Below are positions 8,181 through 16,243 of a stretch of 64,000 nucleotides of DNA, piece after piece. The stretch is from assembly GCF_034930985.1 (NCBI RefSeq), contig NZ_JAYGIM010000006.1, positions 248,001 through 312,000 on the forward strand, given 5' to 3'. The notes beneath the pieces were generated by a model. The model searched no databases, was not told the DNA's origin, and saw only the letters and a list, made by a program, of their open reading frames with translations. This stretch comes from Arcicella lustrica (lineage in GTDB: Bacteria; Bacteroidota; Bacteroidia; Cytophagales; Spirosomataceae). The number at the start of each line of letters is the position of its first letter. The stretch's first letter is position 1. Made by a program: the position numbers and the translations under genes.

Positions 8181-9338
8181 ATGTCTCAGATTCAGCAAAG
8201 CTTTCAGGTTCAGTTTTCGTATAATATTTTATTTACCGAAAATCTTTTCGCTCCTGAAAATACTACTTTAATTACTTTCTTAAACAATTTTGGCAACCAT
8301 TACGGGGCGAACCAATTTCGTAAGAAAATCTTATTTGTCATCGACGAAGGCGTTGCCCAAAATCATCAATATCTACAAGAAGCTATCAAAAATTACTTCG
8401 CCAATCAAGAAGAAATTGAATTAGTAGCCGATATTTTAGTCTTACCGGGTGGAGAACAAGTAAAAAATGATGAAATCTATTTAGCTCAAACACTTCGTGC
8501 CATTGATACTTATGGTATCGACCGCCACTCTTTTGTGGCAGCTATTGGAGGTGGAGCATTTTTAGATATGACGGGCTACGCTTCGGCAATTGCACATCGT
8601 GGCGTAAAACATATTCGTATTCCTACGACAGTACTTTCTCAAAATGATTCAGGAGTTGGGGTAAAAAATGGTGTAAATTACTTCGGGAAAAAGAATTTCC
8701 TTGGCACTTTTGCCCCGCCAGTAGCGGTTTTCAATGACAGTACTTTCCTGAAAACTTTGAGCGACAGAGATTGGCGTTCAGGTATTGCTGAAGCGGTTAA
8801 AGTAGCCTTAATCAAAGACTTAGCTTTCTTTGAATGGCTCGAAAACAAGTCTGTTTTATTAGCACATCGTGACGAAGAGTCGATGAATGAGCAAATTTTC
8901 CGTTGCGCAGAATTACACGTTCAACACATTTCAAGTGGCGACCCTTTTGAAAGTGGTTCTGCTCGTCCTTTAGATTTTGGTCACTGGGCGGCTCATAAAT
9001 TAGAATATCTTACCAATTTTGAAATTCGTCATGGCGAAGCCGTTGCCATTGGTATCGCTTTAGATTGTGCTTATTCCTTCTTAAAAGGCATGATTTCGGA
9101 AGATGCTTTAGATAGAATTTTATTAGTTTTAGAGAATCTGGGCTTTGATTTATATCATCCAGCTTTGGCAGAAAATGATAAAATCAATCTTTGGAAAGGC
9201 TTAAACGAATTCCGTGAACACTTGGGAGGACGCCTTACCATTACTTTATTAGAAGGACTTGGCAAAGGGATTGAAGTACACGAAATTGATTTTGAATTGG
9301 TAAAACAAGCCGTAGATTATCTCGAAAAACGCTCATAA
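8181..9338 (+). CDS. eboD: EboD, 3-dehydroquinate synthase-like cyclase
   Basis: The 385-residue protein belongs to the sugar-phosphate cyclase / 3-dehydroquinate synthase superfamily. It shows GGGAFLDMTGYASAIAHRG (NAD binding), RIPTTVLSQNDSGVGVKNG, and metal-ligand regions GIAEAVK, DFGHWAAHKLE and RHGEAVAIG. The N-terminal 50 residues are longer than in AroB. In ebo clusters it is thought to cyclise a sugar phosphate other than the shikimate substrate. That is an inference; the true substrate is unproven. It ends 3 bases before eboE. Confidence 0.88.
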   Translation: MSQIQQSFQVQFSYNILFTENLFAPENTTLITFLNNFGNHYGANQFRKKILFVIDEGVAQNHQYLQEAIKNYFANQEEIELVADILVLPGGEQVKNDEIYLAQTLRAIDTYGIDRHSFVAAIGGGAFLDMTGYASAIAHRGVKHIRIPTTVLSQNDSGVGVKNGVNYFGKKNFLGTFAPPVAVFNDSTFLKTLSDRDWRSGIAEAVKVALIKDLAFFEWLENKSVLLAHRDEESMNEQIFRCAELHVQHISSGDPFESGSARPLDFGHWAAHKLEYLTNFEIRHGEAVAIGIALDCAYSFLKGMISEDALDRILLVLENLGFDLYHPALAENDKINLWKGLNEFREHLGGRLTITLLEGLGKGIEVHEIDFELVKQAVDYLEKRS

Positions 9339-9341
9339 ATT

Positions 9342-10553
9342 ATGAAAACCCCATTCGGACTTTTAACATATTGTAGTAATATTCATCCTGGTGAAGATTG
9401 GAAACATCATTTTTCGGTACTTCAAAGTAGCATTCCTGAAATTAAAAATTCAGTTAGCAAAAACGCTTCGATGGGAATTGGTTTGCGTTTGGCGAATCAA
9501 GCAAGTATCGATTTGTCGGAAGCCGCTAATTTTGAAGCCTTTCAAAATTGGTTGTCAGCAAATGATTGCTACGTTTTTACTATGAATGGTTTTCCTTATG
9601 GCGGTTTTCATGATGTAGTTGTAAAAGACCAAGTACACGCACCCGACTGGACGACAGATGATAGAGTACAGTATTCCATCCGAATGTTCAAGCTTTTGGC
9701 GAAATTATTACCAGCCGATATGCAAGAAGGAGGAATTTCTACTTCGCCGCTTTCTTATCGTTTTTGGTGGAAAGTTGAAAGTGAAAATCCTTTAGAAACA
9801 CTTCATCATGCCACTACTTTAGCCACAAAAAATATGCTTTTAGTTTTGGACGAATTAATCGCCATCAAAGAAGCAACGGGTAAAGTTTTACATTTGGACA
9901 TTGAACCAGAACCAGATGGAATTTTAGAAAATTCTACGGAATTTATCACTTGGTACGAAGATTATTTAAGACCAATTGCCATTGAATACTTTGCAAAAAA
10001 AGGAATTTCAACCGAAGAAACATTGGCGATTTTGCATACACATATTCAGTTATGTTATGATGTTTGTCACTTTGCAGTAAGCTATGAAAAACCAGAAGTT
10101 GTAGTGGAGAAATTAGCAAAAGCTAATATTGCAGTCGGCAAAATTCAGATTAGTTCTGCCATAAAAGTTGACTTTAAAAATGATGCTGAGACAAAATTAA
10201 AAGCCATCGCTCAGTACGATGAAGCCAGTTATTTGCACCAAGTAATTGCCAGAAAAGCAGATGGAACTTTTGAAAAATATCAAGATTTGAACCTTGCTAT
10301 TGAAGACTATCAAACAGGGAAACATGAAGAATGGCGAGTACATTTTCACGTACCTCTGTTTATAGAACAATACGGCGAACTTTCATCAACACAATCTGAT
10401 ATTGTAGATACGATTGCGATTCATAAACAAAAGCCATTTACCAATCATTTAGAAATTGAAACTTATACTTGGGGTGTTTTACCGCCAGAAGTGCAAGTAC
10501 CACTAAATGAATCAATTGCCCGTGAAGTTACTTGGGTGAAGGGATTGCTTTAG
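9342..10553 (+). CDS. eboE: EboE, xylose isomerase-like TIM-barrel protein
   Basis: The 403-residue protein begins TPFGLLTYCSNIHPGEDW, a hallmark of EboE, and has a TIM-barrel pattern related to AP endonuclease 2 / xylose isomerase. Likely metal-binding stretches are LHLDIEPEPDG, CYDVCHFAV and VHFHVPLF. It follows eboD by 3 bases. The reaction is unknown; isomerase or epimerase chemistry on the cyclised intermediate would fit. The 200-base gap after it is full of heptamer repeats. Confidence 0.85.
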   Translation: MKTPFGLLTYCSNIHPGEDWKHHFSVLQSSIPEIKNSVSKNASMGIGLRLANQASIDLSEAANFEAFQNWLSANDCYVFTMNGFPYGGFHDVVVKDQVHAPDWTTDDRVQYSIRMFKLLAKLLPADMQEGGISTSPLSYRFWWKVESENPLETLHHATTLATKNMLLVLDELIAIKEATGKVLHLDIEPEPDGILENSTEFITWYEDYLRPIAIEYFAKKGISTEETLAILHTHIQLCYDVCHFAVSYEKPEVVVEKLAKANIAVGKIQISSAIKVDFKNDAETKLKAIAQYDEASYLHQVIARKADGTFEKYQDLNLAIEDYQTGKHEEWRVHFHVPLFIEQYGELSSTQSDIVDTIAIHKQKPFTNHLEIETYTWGVLPPEVQVPLNESIAREVTWVKGLL

Positions 10554-10561
10554 TGTTTAGT

Positions 10562-10759
10562 TATGAGCCTTGAGCAATTAGCTTTTAGTTTTTTCAATTA
10601 CTTGTGATGAAGAATTACTGATGGCATGACTTCAAGTCATGCCATCAGTAAACACAATAAATAAAACTCACAGCTCATTGCTCGAAGCTCACAGCTACAA
10701 AACTTATTTAAAACAAAAAGCTCAAAGCTCACGGCTCAGAGCTTAAAGCTAACAGCTAT
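10562..10759. repeat. AGCTNNN heptamer repeat arrays in eboE-eboF gap
   Basis: Just after eboE, bases 10562-10587 carry heptamers in one orientation (GAGCCTT, GAGCAAT style). From 10666 to the eboF start the opposite orientation appears (AGCTCAT, TGCTCGA, AGCTCAC, then AGCTCAA, AGCTCAC, GGCTCAG, AGCTTAA, AGCTAAC). The two halves can pair as a long imperfect hairpin. A near-perfect palindrome at 10618-10648 sits between them. Confidence 0.8.
10618..10648. repeat. 31-base palindrome with GACTTnAAGTC centre
   Basis: Two 15-base arms (CTGATGGCATGACTT and its complement) are separated by a single C. The same centre occurs at 30890-30928, and the ATGGCATGACT arm recurs at 27810-27869. No T-run follows, so it is not a classical terminator; it may be a dispersed palindromic repeat. 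Confidence 0.85.
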
Positions 10760-12136
10760 ATGAAAAAAACAGTTGTAATAGATGTCGTTGGTTTAAGCAC
10801 AAGCGTCATCGGAGAATATACTCCATTCATCAAAAAATACCTTTCAGAACATCAACTTACCCATATCAAACCCGTTTTCCCTGCTGTTACCACTACTTCA
10901 CAAAGTTGTTACGTAACAGGGAAATTCCCTGATACTCACGGAATTGTAGGAAATGGCTGGTATGACCGTGAAGATAACGAACATAAATTTTGGAAGCAGT
11001 CGAACAAGATTGTAAAAGCAGAAAAAATTTGGGAAGCAGCCAAACGTAAGAATCCCAATTTTACTTGTTCCAAAATGTTTTGGTGGTATAATATGTACTC
11101 ATCGGCAGACTATACCGTTACTCCGAGACCGCAATACCACGCTGACGGCGTAAAAGCTCCCGATTGCTATTCACAACCAGCAGATTTACGAGATAAACTT
11201 CAAGCAGATTTAGGGACATTTCCATTATTTAGTTTTTGGGGACCCAATGCCAATATCAAATCCTCAAAATGGATTGCAGATGCTTCTGTGTGGGTAGATA
11301 AAGCCCACGACCCAACACTTACTTTGATTTACTTGCCTCATTTAGATTACTGTTTACAAAAATTAGGGGTCGATTTTTCTAAAATTCATAAAGAATTAGG
11401 TGAAGTAGATAAATTGGTCGAAGACTTGGTGAATCATTACAAAGCCCAAGATGTCAACATCATTATTTTATCTGAATATGGCATCAATACGGTTAATAAT
11501 CCCGTTCATATCAATAGAATTTTACGTGAAAATGGATTGATTTCTGTGCGAGTTGAACGTGATTATGAATTATTGGATGCAGGAATTTCTAAAGCTTTTG
11601 CCATTGCAGACCACCAAATTGCCCACATTTATATCAACGACCCAAGCGAAAAAGCAAGAGTAAAAAGTATTTTAGAAAATACCAAAGGCATTGCTTTAGT
11701 CTTGGATGAAGAAGGTAAAAAAGAACATCATCTCAACCACGAACGTTCTGGAGATTTAGTAGTTATGGCGGATGCAGATAGCTGGTTTACTTATTATTAT
11801 TGGTTAGACGATGCCAAAGCTCCTGATTATGCTCGCTTGGTGGACATTCACAGAAAACCAGGTTATGACCCAGTTGAGATGTTTATGAATCCAGCCAATC
11901 CATTTATCAAGTTACGGGCAGCCTATAAATTAGCTCGTAAACTATTAGGATTCAGGTATTTGATGGATGTAATACCTTTAGATGCTACCTTAGTAAAAGG
12001 CTCTCATGGAGGTATCAATATCGGTAAAGAATATTATCCGATACTAATTTCAGACCAGAAAATTGGTGACGGCGAAATTATCGCTACAGATGTGTATGAT
12101 GTGATTTGGAAGGCTTTGTTTGGAGGAGAAGAATAA
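10760..12136 (+). CDS. eboF: EboF, alkaline phosphatase/nucleotide pyrophosphatase-like protein
   Basis: The 458-residue protein is the type I phosphodiesterase/nucleotide pyrophosphatase-like member of the ebo cluster. Asp8 in VIDVVGLS and the PAVTTTSQ segment (41-48) match the first metal ligand and the nucleophile region; HGIVGNGWYD follows, and a late SHGGI is present. The motif usually reading SDHG is SEYG here (238-241), and the usual D..GH motif is DYCLQ (196-200), so several metal ligands are changed. It is separated from eboE by a repeat-filled gap but is on the same strand. Its substrate is unknown. Confidence 0.85.
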   Translation: MKKTVVIDVVGLSTSVIGEYTPFIKKYLSEHQLTHIKPVFPAVTTTSQSCYVTGKFPDTHGIVGNGWYDREDNEHKFWKQSNKIVKAEKIWEAAKRKNPNFTCSKMFWWYNMYSSADYTVTPRPQYHADGVKAPDCYSQPADLRDKLQADLGTFPLFSFWGPNANIKSSKWIADASVWVDKAHDPTLTLIYLPHLDYCLQKLGVDFSKIHKELGEVDKLVEDLVNHYKAQDVNIIILSEYGINTVNNPVHINRILRENGLISVRVERDYELLDAGISKAFAIADHQIAHIYINDPSEKARVKSILENTKGIALVLDEEGKKEHHLNHERSGDLVVMADADSWFTYYYWLDDAKAPDYARLVDIHRKPGYDPVEMFMNPANPFIKLRAAYKLARKLLGFRYLMDVIPLDATLVKGSHGGINIGKEYYPILISDQKIGDGEIIATDVYDVIWKALFGGEE

Positions 12137-12151
12137 AACGATATAAACAGT

Positions 12152-12186
12152 TTCCAATTACGTCCGCAATGCAGACGTAATTGGAA
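12152..12186. terminator. hairpin downstream of ebo cluster
   Basis: Arms TTCCAATTACGTC (12152-12164) and its exact complement (12174-12186) enclose a 9-base loop. It lies 15 bases after the eboF stop in the convergent gap with the AraC gene. The U-tract is poor, so it may be a transcript-stabilising hairpin rather than an intrinsic terminator. Confidence 0.65.
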
Positions 12187-12321
12187 GCCTTATTGAAAAC
12201 CGTTAGTTGAAGTAATTTCAAAGACGTGATAAAGTCCATCCTTTAATAATATTTCCTCTGTTACTTATCAGAAATCGACATTAAGCCAAATTGAGATTAG
12301 TATTTGGCTCTATCTAATTAG

Positions 12322-13224
12322 TTAAAGCTTTTCGGATAAAGTATTCGGCGAAACTCTTCCCCTAAACTCACTTGGAGAAAAGCCAGTTTGTTTTTTAAAA
12401 AATCGTGTAAAGTAAGCTGGGTCTTTGAAATCTAAGAAATAGGAAATTTCGGCAATGGTGTAGGACGTGTTTAACAAATATTTTTGAGCTTCGTTAATCA
12501 TGTACTCGTGAATAATTTGTAAAGCGGATTTTTGGACTAAGGTTTGGCACACTCGATTGAGGTGTACGGCTGTGATATTCAGCTCTTTGGCGTATTCTGT
12601 TACGGATTTTGATTCGTGAAATGATTGCTTAATTTGCTTCTGAAATGATTGAAAATAATGTAATGTTCTATTATCTGATTTCGTAATTTGATGTTCTACG
12701 GCTACGCTCAAACGGTATAAGTGCATAAAAAGTAGCTGAAATAATGAAGACATAAAAAGCTGTTTTTCAGGATTTTCGGCTATAAACTCTGCGGCTATTT
12801 GCTGTTTTAATTGCTTCAACGACTCAAATACTTCTAAGGATTCTTCAAATGTAAATTGCTTTAAACGACTGATTTCTAAAACAATATGCTGTGAATTTTT
12901 AAAAATACTTTCTGCAAAAGACTGTGAAAAAGTAAGTACATCGCCAACCATATTCGACTGAAATACAAAGCCATGCAAAGTATTGGGCGGAATCATCAAA
13001 ATGGATGGTGTATTCAAAGCGATTTTTGTGTTTTCAGAAATTAAAAGTCCTTCGCCTTCTGGAAATATAAAAATCTGATATAAATCTGTATGCAAGTGTT
13101 CGGTGATTTCCCAGTCATATAATTTACTCCTTACCTCAAGCTCTTCGATGTGAATATAATCTGCTAAAGAATCTGTTTGATTCTCTCCGTACAATCCTCT
13201 AAAATTTACTAAGTCTTTTTTCAT
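12322..13224 (-). CDS. AraC-family regulator, probable activator of the pca/pob genes
   Basis: The 300-residue protein has an N-terminal cupin-like sensing domain (HTDLYQIFIFPEGEGLL region) and a C-terminal AraC DNA-binding domain with two helix-turn-helix units, SVTEYAKELNITAVHLNRVC and TIAEISYFLDFKDPAYFTRF, ending FSPSEFR. It is transcribed divergently from pcaH, 141 bases away. The layout resembles PobR-type AraC regulators that respond to 4-hydroxybenzoate. A 21-base direct repeat in the shared gap is a good candidate operator. The inducer is an inference from context. Confidence 0.88.
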   Translation of the reverse strand: MKKDLVNFRGLYGENQTDSLADYIHIEELEVRSKLYDWEITEHLHTDLYQIFIFPEGEGLLISENTKIALNTPSILMIPPNTLHGFVFQSNMVGDVLTFSQSFAESIFKNSQHIVLEISRLKQFTFEESLEVFESLKQLKQQIAAEFIAENPEKQLFMSSLFQLLFMHLYRLSVAVEHQITKSDNRTLHYFQSFQKQIKQSFHESKSVTEYAKELNITAVHLNRVCQTLVQKSALQIIHEYMINEAQKYLLNTSYTIAEISYFLDFKDPAYFTRFFKKQTGFSPSEFRGRVSPNTLSEKL

Positions 13225-13284
13225 AAATGTTTAAAAAATACTATCCATTAGGGTATTTAATGGTAAAAATGTGATAAATGTTTG

Positions 13285-13326
13285 TTTTTTACAAGATATA
13301 TGTCATTTTTTACAAGATTCACTTCA
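13285..13326 (+). promoter_or_regulatory. 21-bp direct repeat, candidate AraC operator
   Basis: TTTTTTACAAGAT occurs at 13285-13297 and again at 13306-13318, exactly 21 bases apart, each followed by a weaker TCA match eight bases on. Two direct half-sites spaced two helical turns are the normal target of AraC-family dimers. The pair ends about 12 bases upstream of the pcaH -7 element, the position for an activator covering the -33 region. Confidence 0.65.
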
Positions 13327-13337
13327 TTGAAATAATC

Positions 13338-13345
13338 TATTTTTG
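13338..13345 (+). promoter_or_regulatory. candidate pcaH -7 element (TATTTTTG)
   Basis: TATTTTTG matches TAnnTTTG, 20 bases before the pcaH ATG. A TTG is missing at the -33 position, which fits a promoter that needs the upstream AraC regulator. Confidence 0.5.
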
Positions 13346-13365
13346 TATATAATTAATACAAAAAT

Positions 13366-14073
13366 ATGAGCAATATTATTTATAACCTTTTCGACAGGGA
13401 AGTACATCCACCTTATTTATCGCCTGACTATAAGTCAACGATTTTAAGAGCTCCAAGTAAGCCTTTGATTCCATTAAAGCAATCATTATCTGAATTGAGC
13501 GGGCCAATTTTTGGTGATTTTAATTTAGGTGAATTTGACCATGATTTAACCAAAAATGCTATCAACAACGGCGAGCCTTTGGGAGAGAGAATTGTGGTGC
13601 ATGGTAAAGTAATGAATGAAAATGGAAAACCCATTCCAAATACTTTGATAGAAATTTGGCAGGCGAATGCCGCTGGTCGTTATGTCCACAAGGTGGATCA
13701 GCACGCAGCTCCGCTCGACCCGAATTTTCTGGGTGCTGGTAGATGTATGACGGATGCCGAAGGGAATTATAAATTTTATACGATAAAGCCAGGTGCATAT
13801 CCTTGGGGAAATCATTTTAATGCTTGGCGACCCAACCATATTCACTTCTCTTTGTTTGGGGCAAATATTACCAACCGTTTGGTAACGCAAATGTATTTTC
13901 CGGGTGACCCACTTTTGCAATATGACCCAATTTTCTTGGGAGTACCTCCAAAAGGTCGTGAATTGTTGATTTCATCTTTTGATTTGAGTATCACTGAACC
14001 AAGTTTTGCTTTGGGTTATCGCTTTGATTTTGTTTTGAGAGGAAATAACGCAACGCCATTTGAGAAGCAGTAA
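13366..14073 (+). CDS. pcaH: protocatechuate 3,4-dioxygenase beta subunit
   Basis: This 235-residue intradiol dioxygenase subunit carries all four expected Fe(III) ligands: Tyr106 (GRYVHKVDQHAAP), Tyr145 (PGAYPWGNH), His158 and His160 (RPNHIHFS). It opens the ring of protocatechuate between the hydroxyls to give 3-carboxy-cis,cis-muconate. Length and the N-terminal PPYLSPDYKSTILRAP match the beta subunit. It is the first gene of the plus-strand aromatic cluster. About 195 bases with two kinds of repeats separate it from pcaG. Confidence 0.96.
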   Translation: MSNIIYNLFDREVHPPYLSPDYKSTILRAPSKPLIPLKQSLSELSGPIFGDFNLGEFDHDLTKNAINNGEPLGERIVVHGKVMNENGKPIPNTLIEIWQANAAGRYVHKVDQHAAPLDPNFLGAGRCMTDAEGNYKFYTIKPGAYPWGNHFNAWRPNHIHFSLFGANITNRLVTQMYFPGDPLLQYDPIFLGVPPKGRELLISSFDLSITEPSFALGYRFDFVLRGNNATPFEKQ

Positions 14074-14232
14074 GCTTTTTAGCCTTCAGCTTTGAGCAAT
14101 GAGCTATCAGCTTTTTTGTAGGTTAAAATATTGTATTAAAGGATTTTAATAATTAGTGCTGACGAAAGTTTAAAGGCTATTTTGGTAATACGTAAAATAA
14201 ATCCGAAATCCGATACCTGAAATCCGAAATCA
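14074..14232. repeat. heptamer and ATCCGAAATC repeats in pcaH-pcaG gap
   Basis: Directly after the pcaH stop (14074-14116) come heptamers read on the minus strand as AGCTGAT, AGCTCAT, TGCTCAA, AGCTGAA, GGCTAAA. Further on (14200-14231) a second family repeats ATCCGAAATCCGATACCTGA and then ATCCGAAATC. No gene is seen. Confidence 0.7.
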
Positions 14233-14267
14233 ATAATTCTTGCAGTACTAATTCAAAACTAATAATT

Positions 14268-14792
14268 ATGTTACAGACTCCTTCGCAAACTGTTGGGCCG
14301 TATTTTGCTTATGGACTTTCGCCCGAACAGTATTTATATAATTTTAAAAGCTTGGTCGGAAACCTGATGGTAAATCCGATTGATAATCCTGATAGTATTA
14401 CTATCATTGGGAAGGTTTTGGATGGCGAAAATCAACCAATTCCTGATGCCATGATTGAATTATGGCAAATTGATGAAAATAATCAACGCTTCGGAAGATT
14501 TGGTACAGGTACAGACCCCGAAAGTCGCTTTATTTTTCATACCTTAAAACCTGAATCGGTTGCTGGGCAAGCTCCTTATCTGACGGTTATCATTTTTATG
14601 CGTGGACAGCTCATACATTCTTATACTCGTATTTATTTTTCAGATGAAACAACACTGAACGAACAAGACGAAGTACTGAATACTGTACCAAGTGAAAGAC
14701 GACATACGCTGATTGCTCAGAAAAAAGGTTCTGTATATGAATTAAACATTTATATGCAAGGCGAAAACGAAACTGTTTTTTTTGAAATATGA
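14268..14792 (+). CDS. pcaG: protocatechuate 3,4-dioxygenase alpha subunit
   Basis: The 174-residue protein starts LQTPSQTVGPYFAYGLSPEQ, a signature of the alpha subunit. It keeps the GKVLDGENQPIPDAMIELWQ strand but lacks the two-Tyr/two-His iron set, as expected for the non-catalytic chain that partners PcaH. It is shorter than many PcaG proteins (about 200 residues). Its stop overlaps the pcaB start by 4 bases, so the two are translationally coupled. Confidence 0.94.
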   Translation: MLQTPSQTVGPYFAYGLSPEQYLYNFKSLVGNLMVNPIDNPDSITIIGKVLDGENQPIPDAMIELWQIDENNQRFGRFGTGTDPESRFIFHTLKPESVAGQAPYLTVIIFMRGQLIHSYTRIYFSDETTLNEQDEVLNTVPSERRHTLIAQKKGSVYELNIYMQGENETVFFEI

Positions 14793-16117
14793 GTCTATAT
14801 TCCGAAGTATTTTATTCCGATGAAATCAACGAACTTTTTTCTGATGAAAAGAGTCTGAGCTATTTATTGCTTTTTGAATCAAGTTTGGCAAAAGCCCAAG
14901 CCGAACATAGTATCGTTCCAAATACTTCGGCAAGTATCATTGCGTCTTGTTCGCAAGCTGATTTGATAGATTTACAAGCTTTGAAAAAAGCGATACAATT
15001 GGGCGGAAATGTTGCCATTCCTTTGGTAAAACAATTGACGCAATTGGTCAAAAACCAAGATGCAGAAGCTGCCAAATTTGTGCATTTCGGAGCTACAAGT
15101 CAGGATGTAGTTGATACGGCTACGGTTTTACAAATCAAAATATTTGTCGAATGGCTTGAAAATCAATTAAATACTTTACAAGAAGTACTTATTAAACAGA
15201 CGCAAGAACACCGCCAAACTTTGATGATTGGTAGAACGCTTTTGCAACAAGCCAAACCCATTACTTTCGGACTAAAAATGGCTTTGTGCTTAGAAAGTAT
15301 TCAGCGTTCGGCAGAACGTATTCAATCTTTGAAAGGTGAGTTATTAGTTTTACAATTGGCTGGTGCGGTAGGTTCTCAGAATCAAGCGATTAATCAAAAA
15401 GTAAAAGAAAGTTTAGCCAATATTTTAGGGTTAAAGGCTACTCATTCTTGGCATACCCACCGAGATGTTTTTGTCCATTTTGCTGCTGTTTTGGGTGTTT
15501 TGGTAGGAAGTATCGGAAAAATTGCCAAAGATATTTCGCTACTCATGCAAACCGAAGTAGGCGAAGTATTTGAAGGAGCTGGAGCTGGCAAAGGTGGTTC
15601 AAGTACGATGCCGCATAAACGTAACCCTGTTGCTTCGGCAATTATTTTGGCAAATGCCCAAAGAGTACCGCATTTGGTGGCAACATTGATGACTGCAATG
15701 GCTCAGGAACATGAGCGTTCGGCTGGCTTGTGGCATTCGGAATGGGAAGTTTTGAATGATTTAATGAAGCTCACAGCTGGTACTGTTGAACGAAGTATTG
15801 AACTTCTCAGCGGTTTAGAAGTAGATAAAAGTCGAATGCTTCAAAACCTTGAACTGACGCAAGGATTGATTTATGCAGAAAATGTTTCACTGGCTTTGGC
15901 TGAAAAAATCGGTAAAAGTGAAGCTCACGAATTAGTAGAAAAAGCCTGTAAAAAAGCTGTTGCAGAACAAAAACATTTGAAACAGATTTTGGCAGAAACT
16001 CAACATTATTTAACAGAAACCGAACTCCAACCACTCTTTAAAGCCGAAAATGCGATTGGATTGAGTTTGGAGATTATTGATAATATTTTGGGAAAGGCGG
16101 TAAGCTTTAGGCAATAG
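14789..16117 (+). CDS. pcaB: 3-carboxy-cis,cis-muconate cycloisomerase
   Basis: The 442-residue protein belongs to the fumarase/adenylosuccinate lyase superfamily. The family signature GGSSTMPHKRNP lies at 269-280, with HFGATSQDVVDT at 99-110 and HTHRD at 222-226. It lactonises 3-carboxymuconate to 4-carboxymuconolactone, the step after PcaGH. Length fits bacterial PcaB. The start overlaps pcaG. Confidence 0.94.
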   Translation: MSLYSEVFYSDEINELFSDEKSLSYLLLFESSLAKAQAEHSIVPNTSASIIASCSQADLIDLQALKKAIQLGGNVAIPLVKQLTQLVKNQDAEAAKFVHFGATSQDVVDTATVLQIKIFVEWLENQLNTLQEVLIKQTQEHRQTLMIGRTLLQQAKPITFGLKMALCLESIQRSAERIQSLKGELLVLQLAGAVGSQNQAINQKVKESLANILGLKATHSWHTHRDVFVHFAAVLGVLVGSIGKIAKDISLLMQTEVGEVFEGAGAGKGGSSTMPHKRNPVASAIILANAQRVPHLVATLMTAMAQEHERSAGLWHSEWEVLNDLMKLTAGTVERSIELLSGLEVDKSRMLQNLELTQGLIYAENVSLALAEKIGKSEAHELVEKACKKAVAEQKHLKQILAETQHYLTETELQPLFKAENAIGLSLEIIDNILGKAVSFRQ

Positions 16118-16243
16118 GCTTTAAGCAATATTTCATTAAGTATTATCAAATTTTTAGGCTTATTGCCTAAAGCATACAGTATAAAGCCCAACTAAATTTT
16201 AAATAAAAAGCCGAAAGCTTATAGCTGATGGCTCAAAGCTAAA
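16118..16243. repeat. heptamer repeats in pcaB-pcaDC gap
   Basis: The gap has GGCTTTAAGCAAT and GGCTTATTGCC stretches and, just before the next ATG, heptamers AGCCGAA, AGCTTAT, AGCTGAT, GGCTCAA, AGCTAAA. It is the same family as in the neighbouring gaps; no gene is visible. Confidence 0.65.

Noticed and set aside
13546..13920. Antisense open frame of 124 codons inside pcaH
   Set aside because: It lies fully opposite a well-identified gene, has no recognisable product and its frame follows from the codon use of pcaH.
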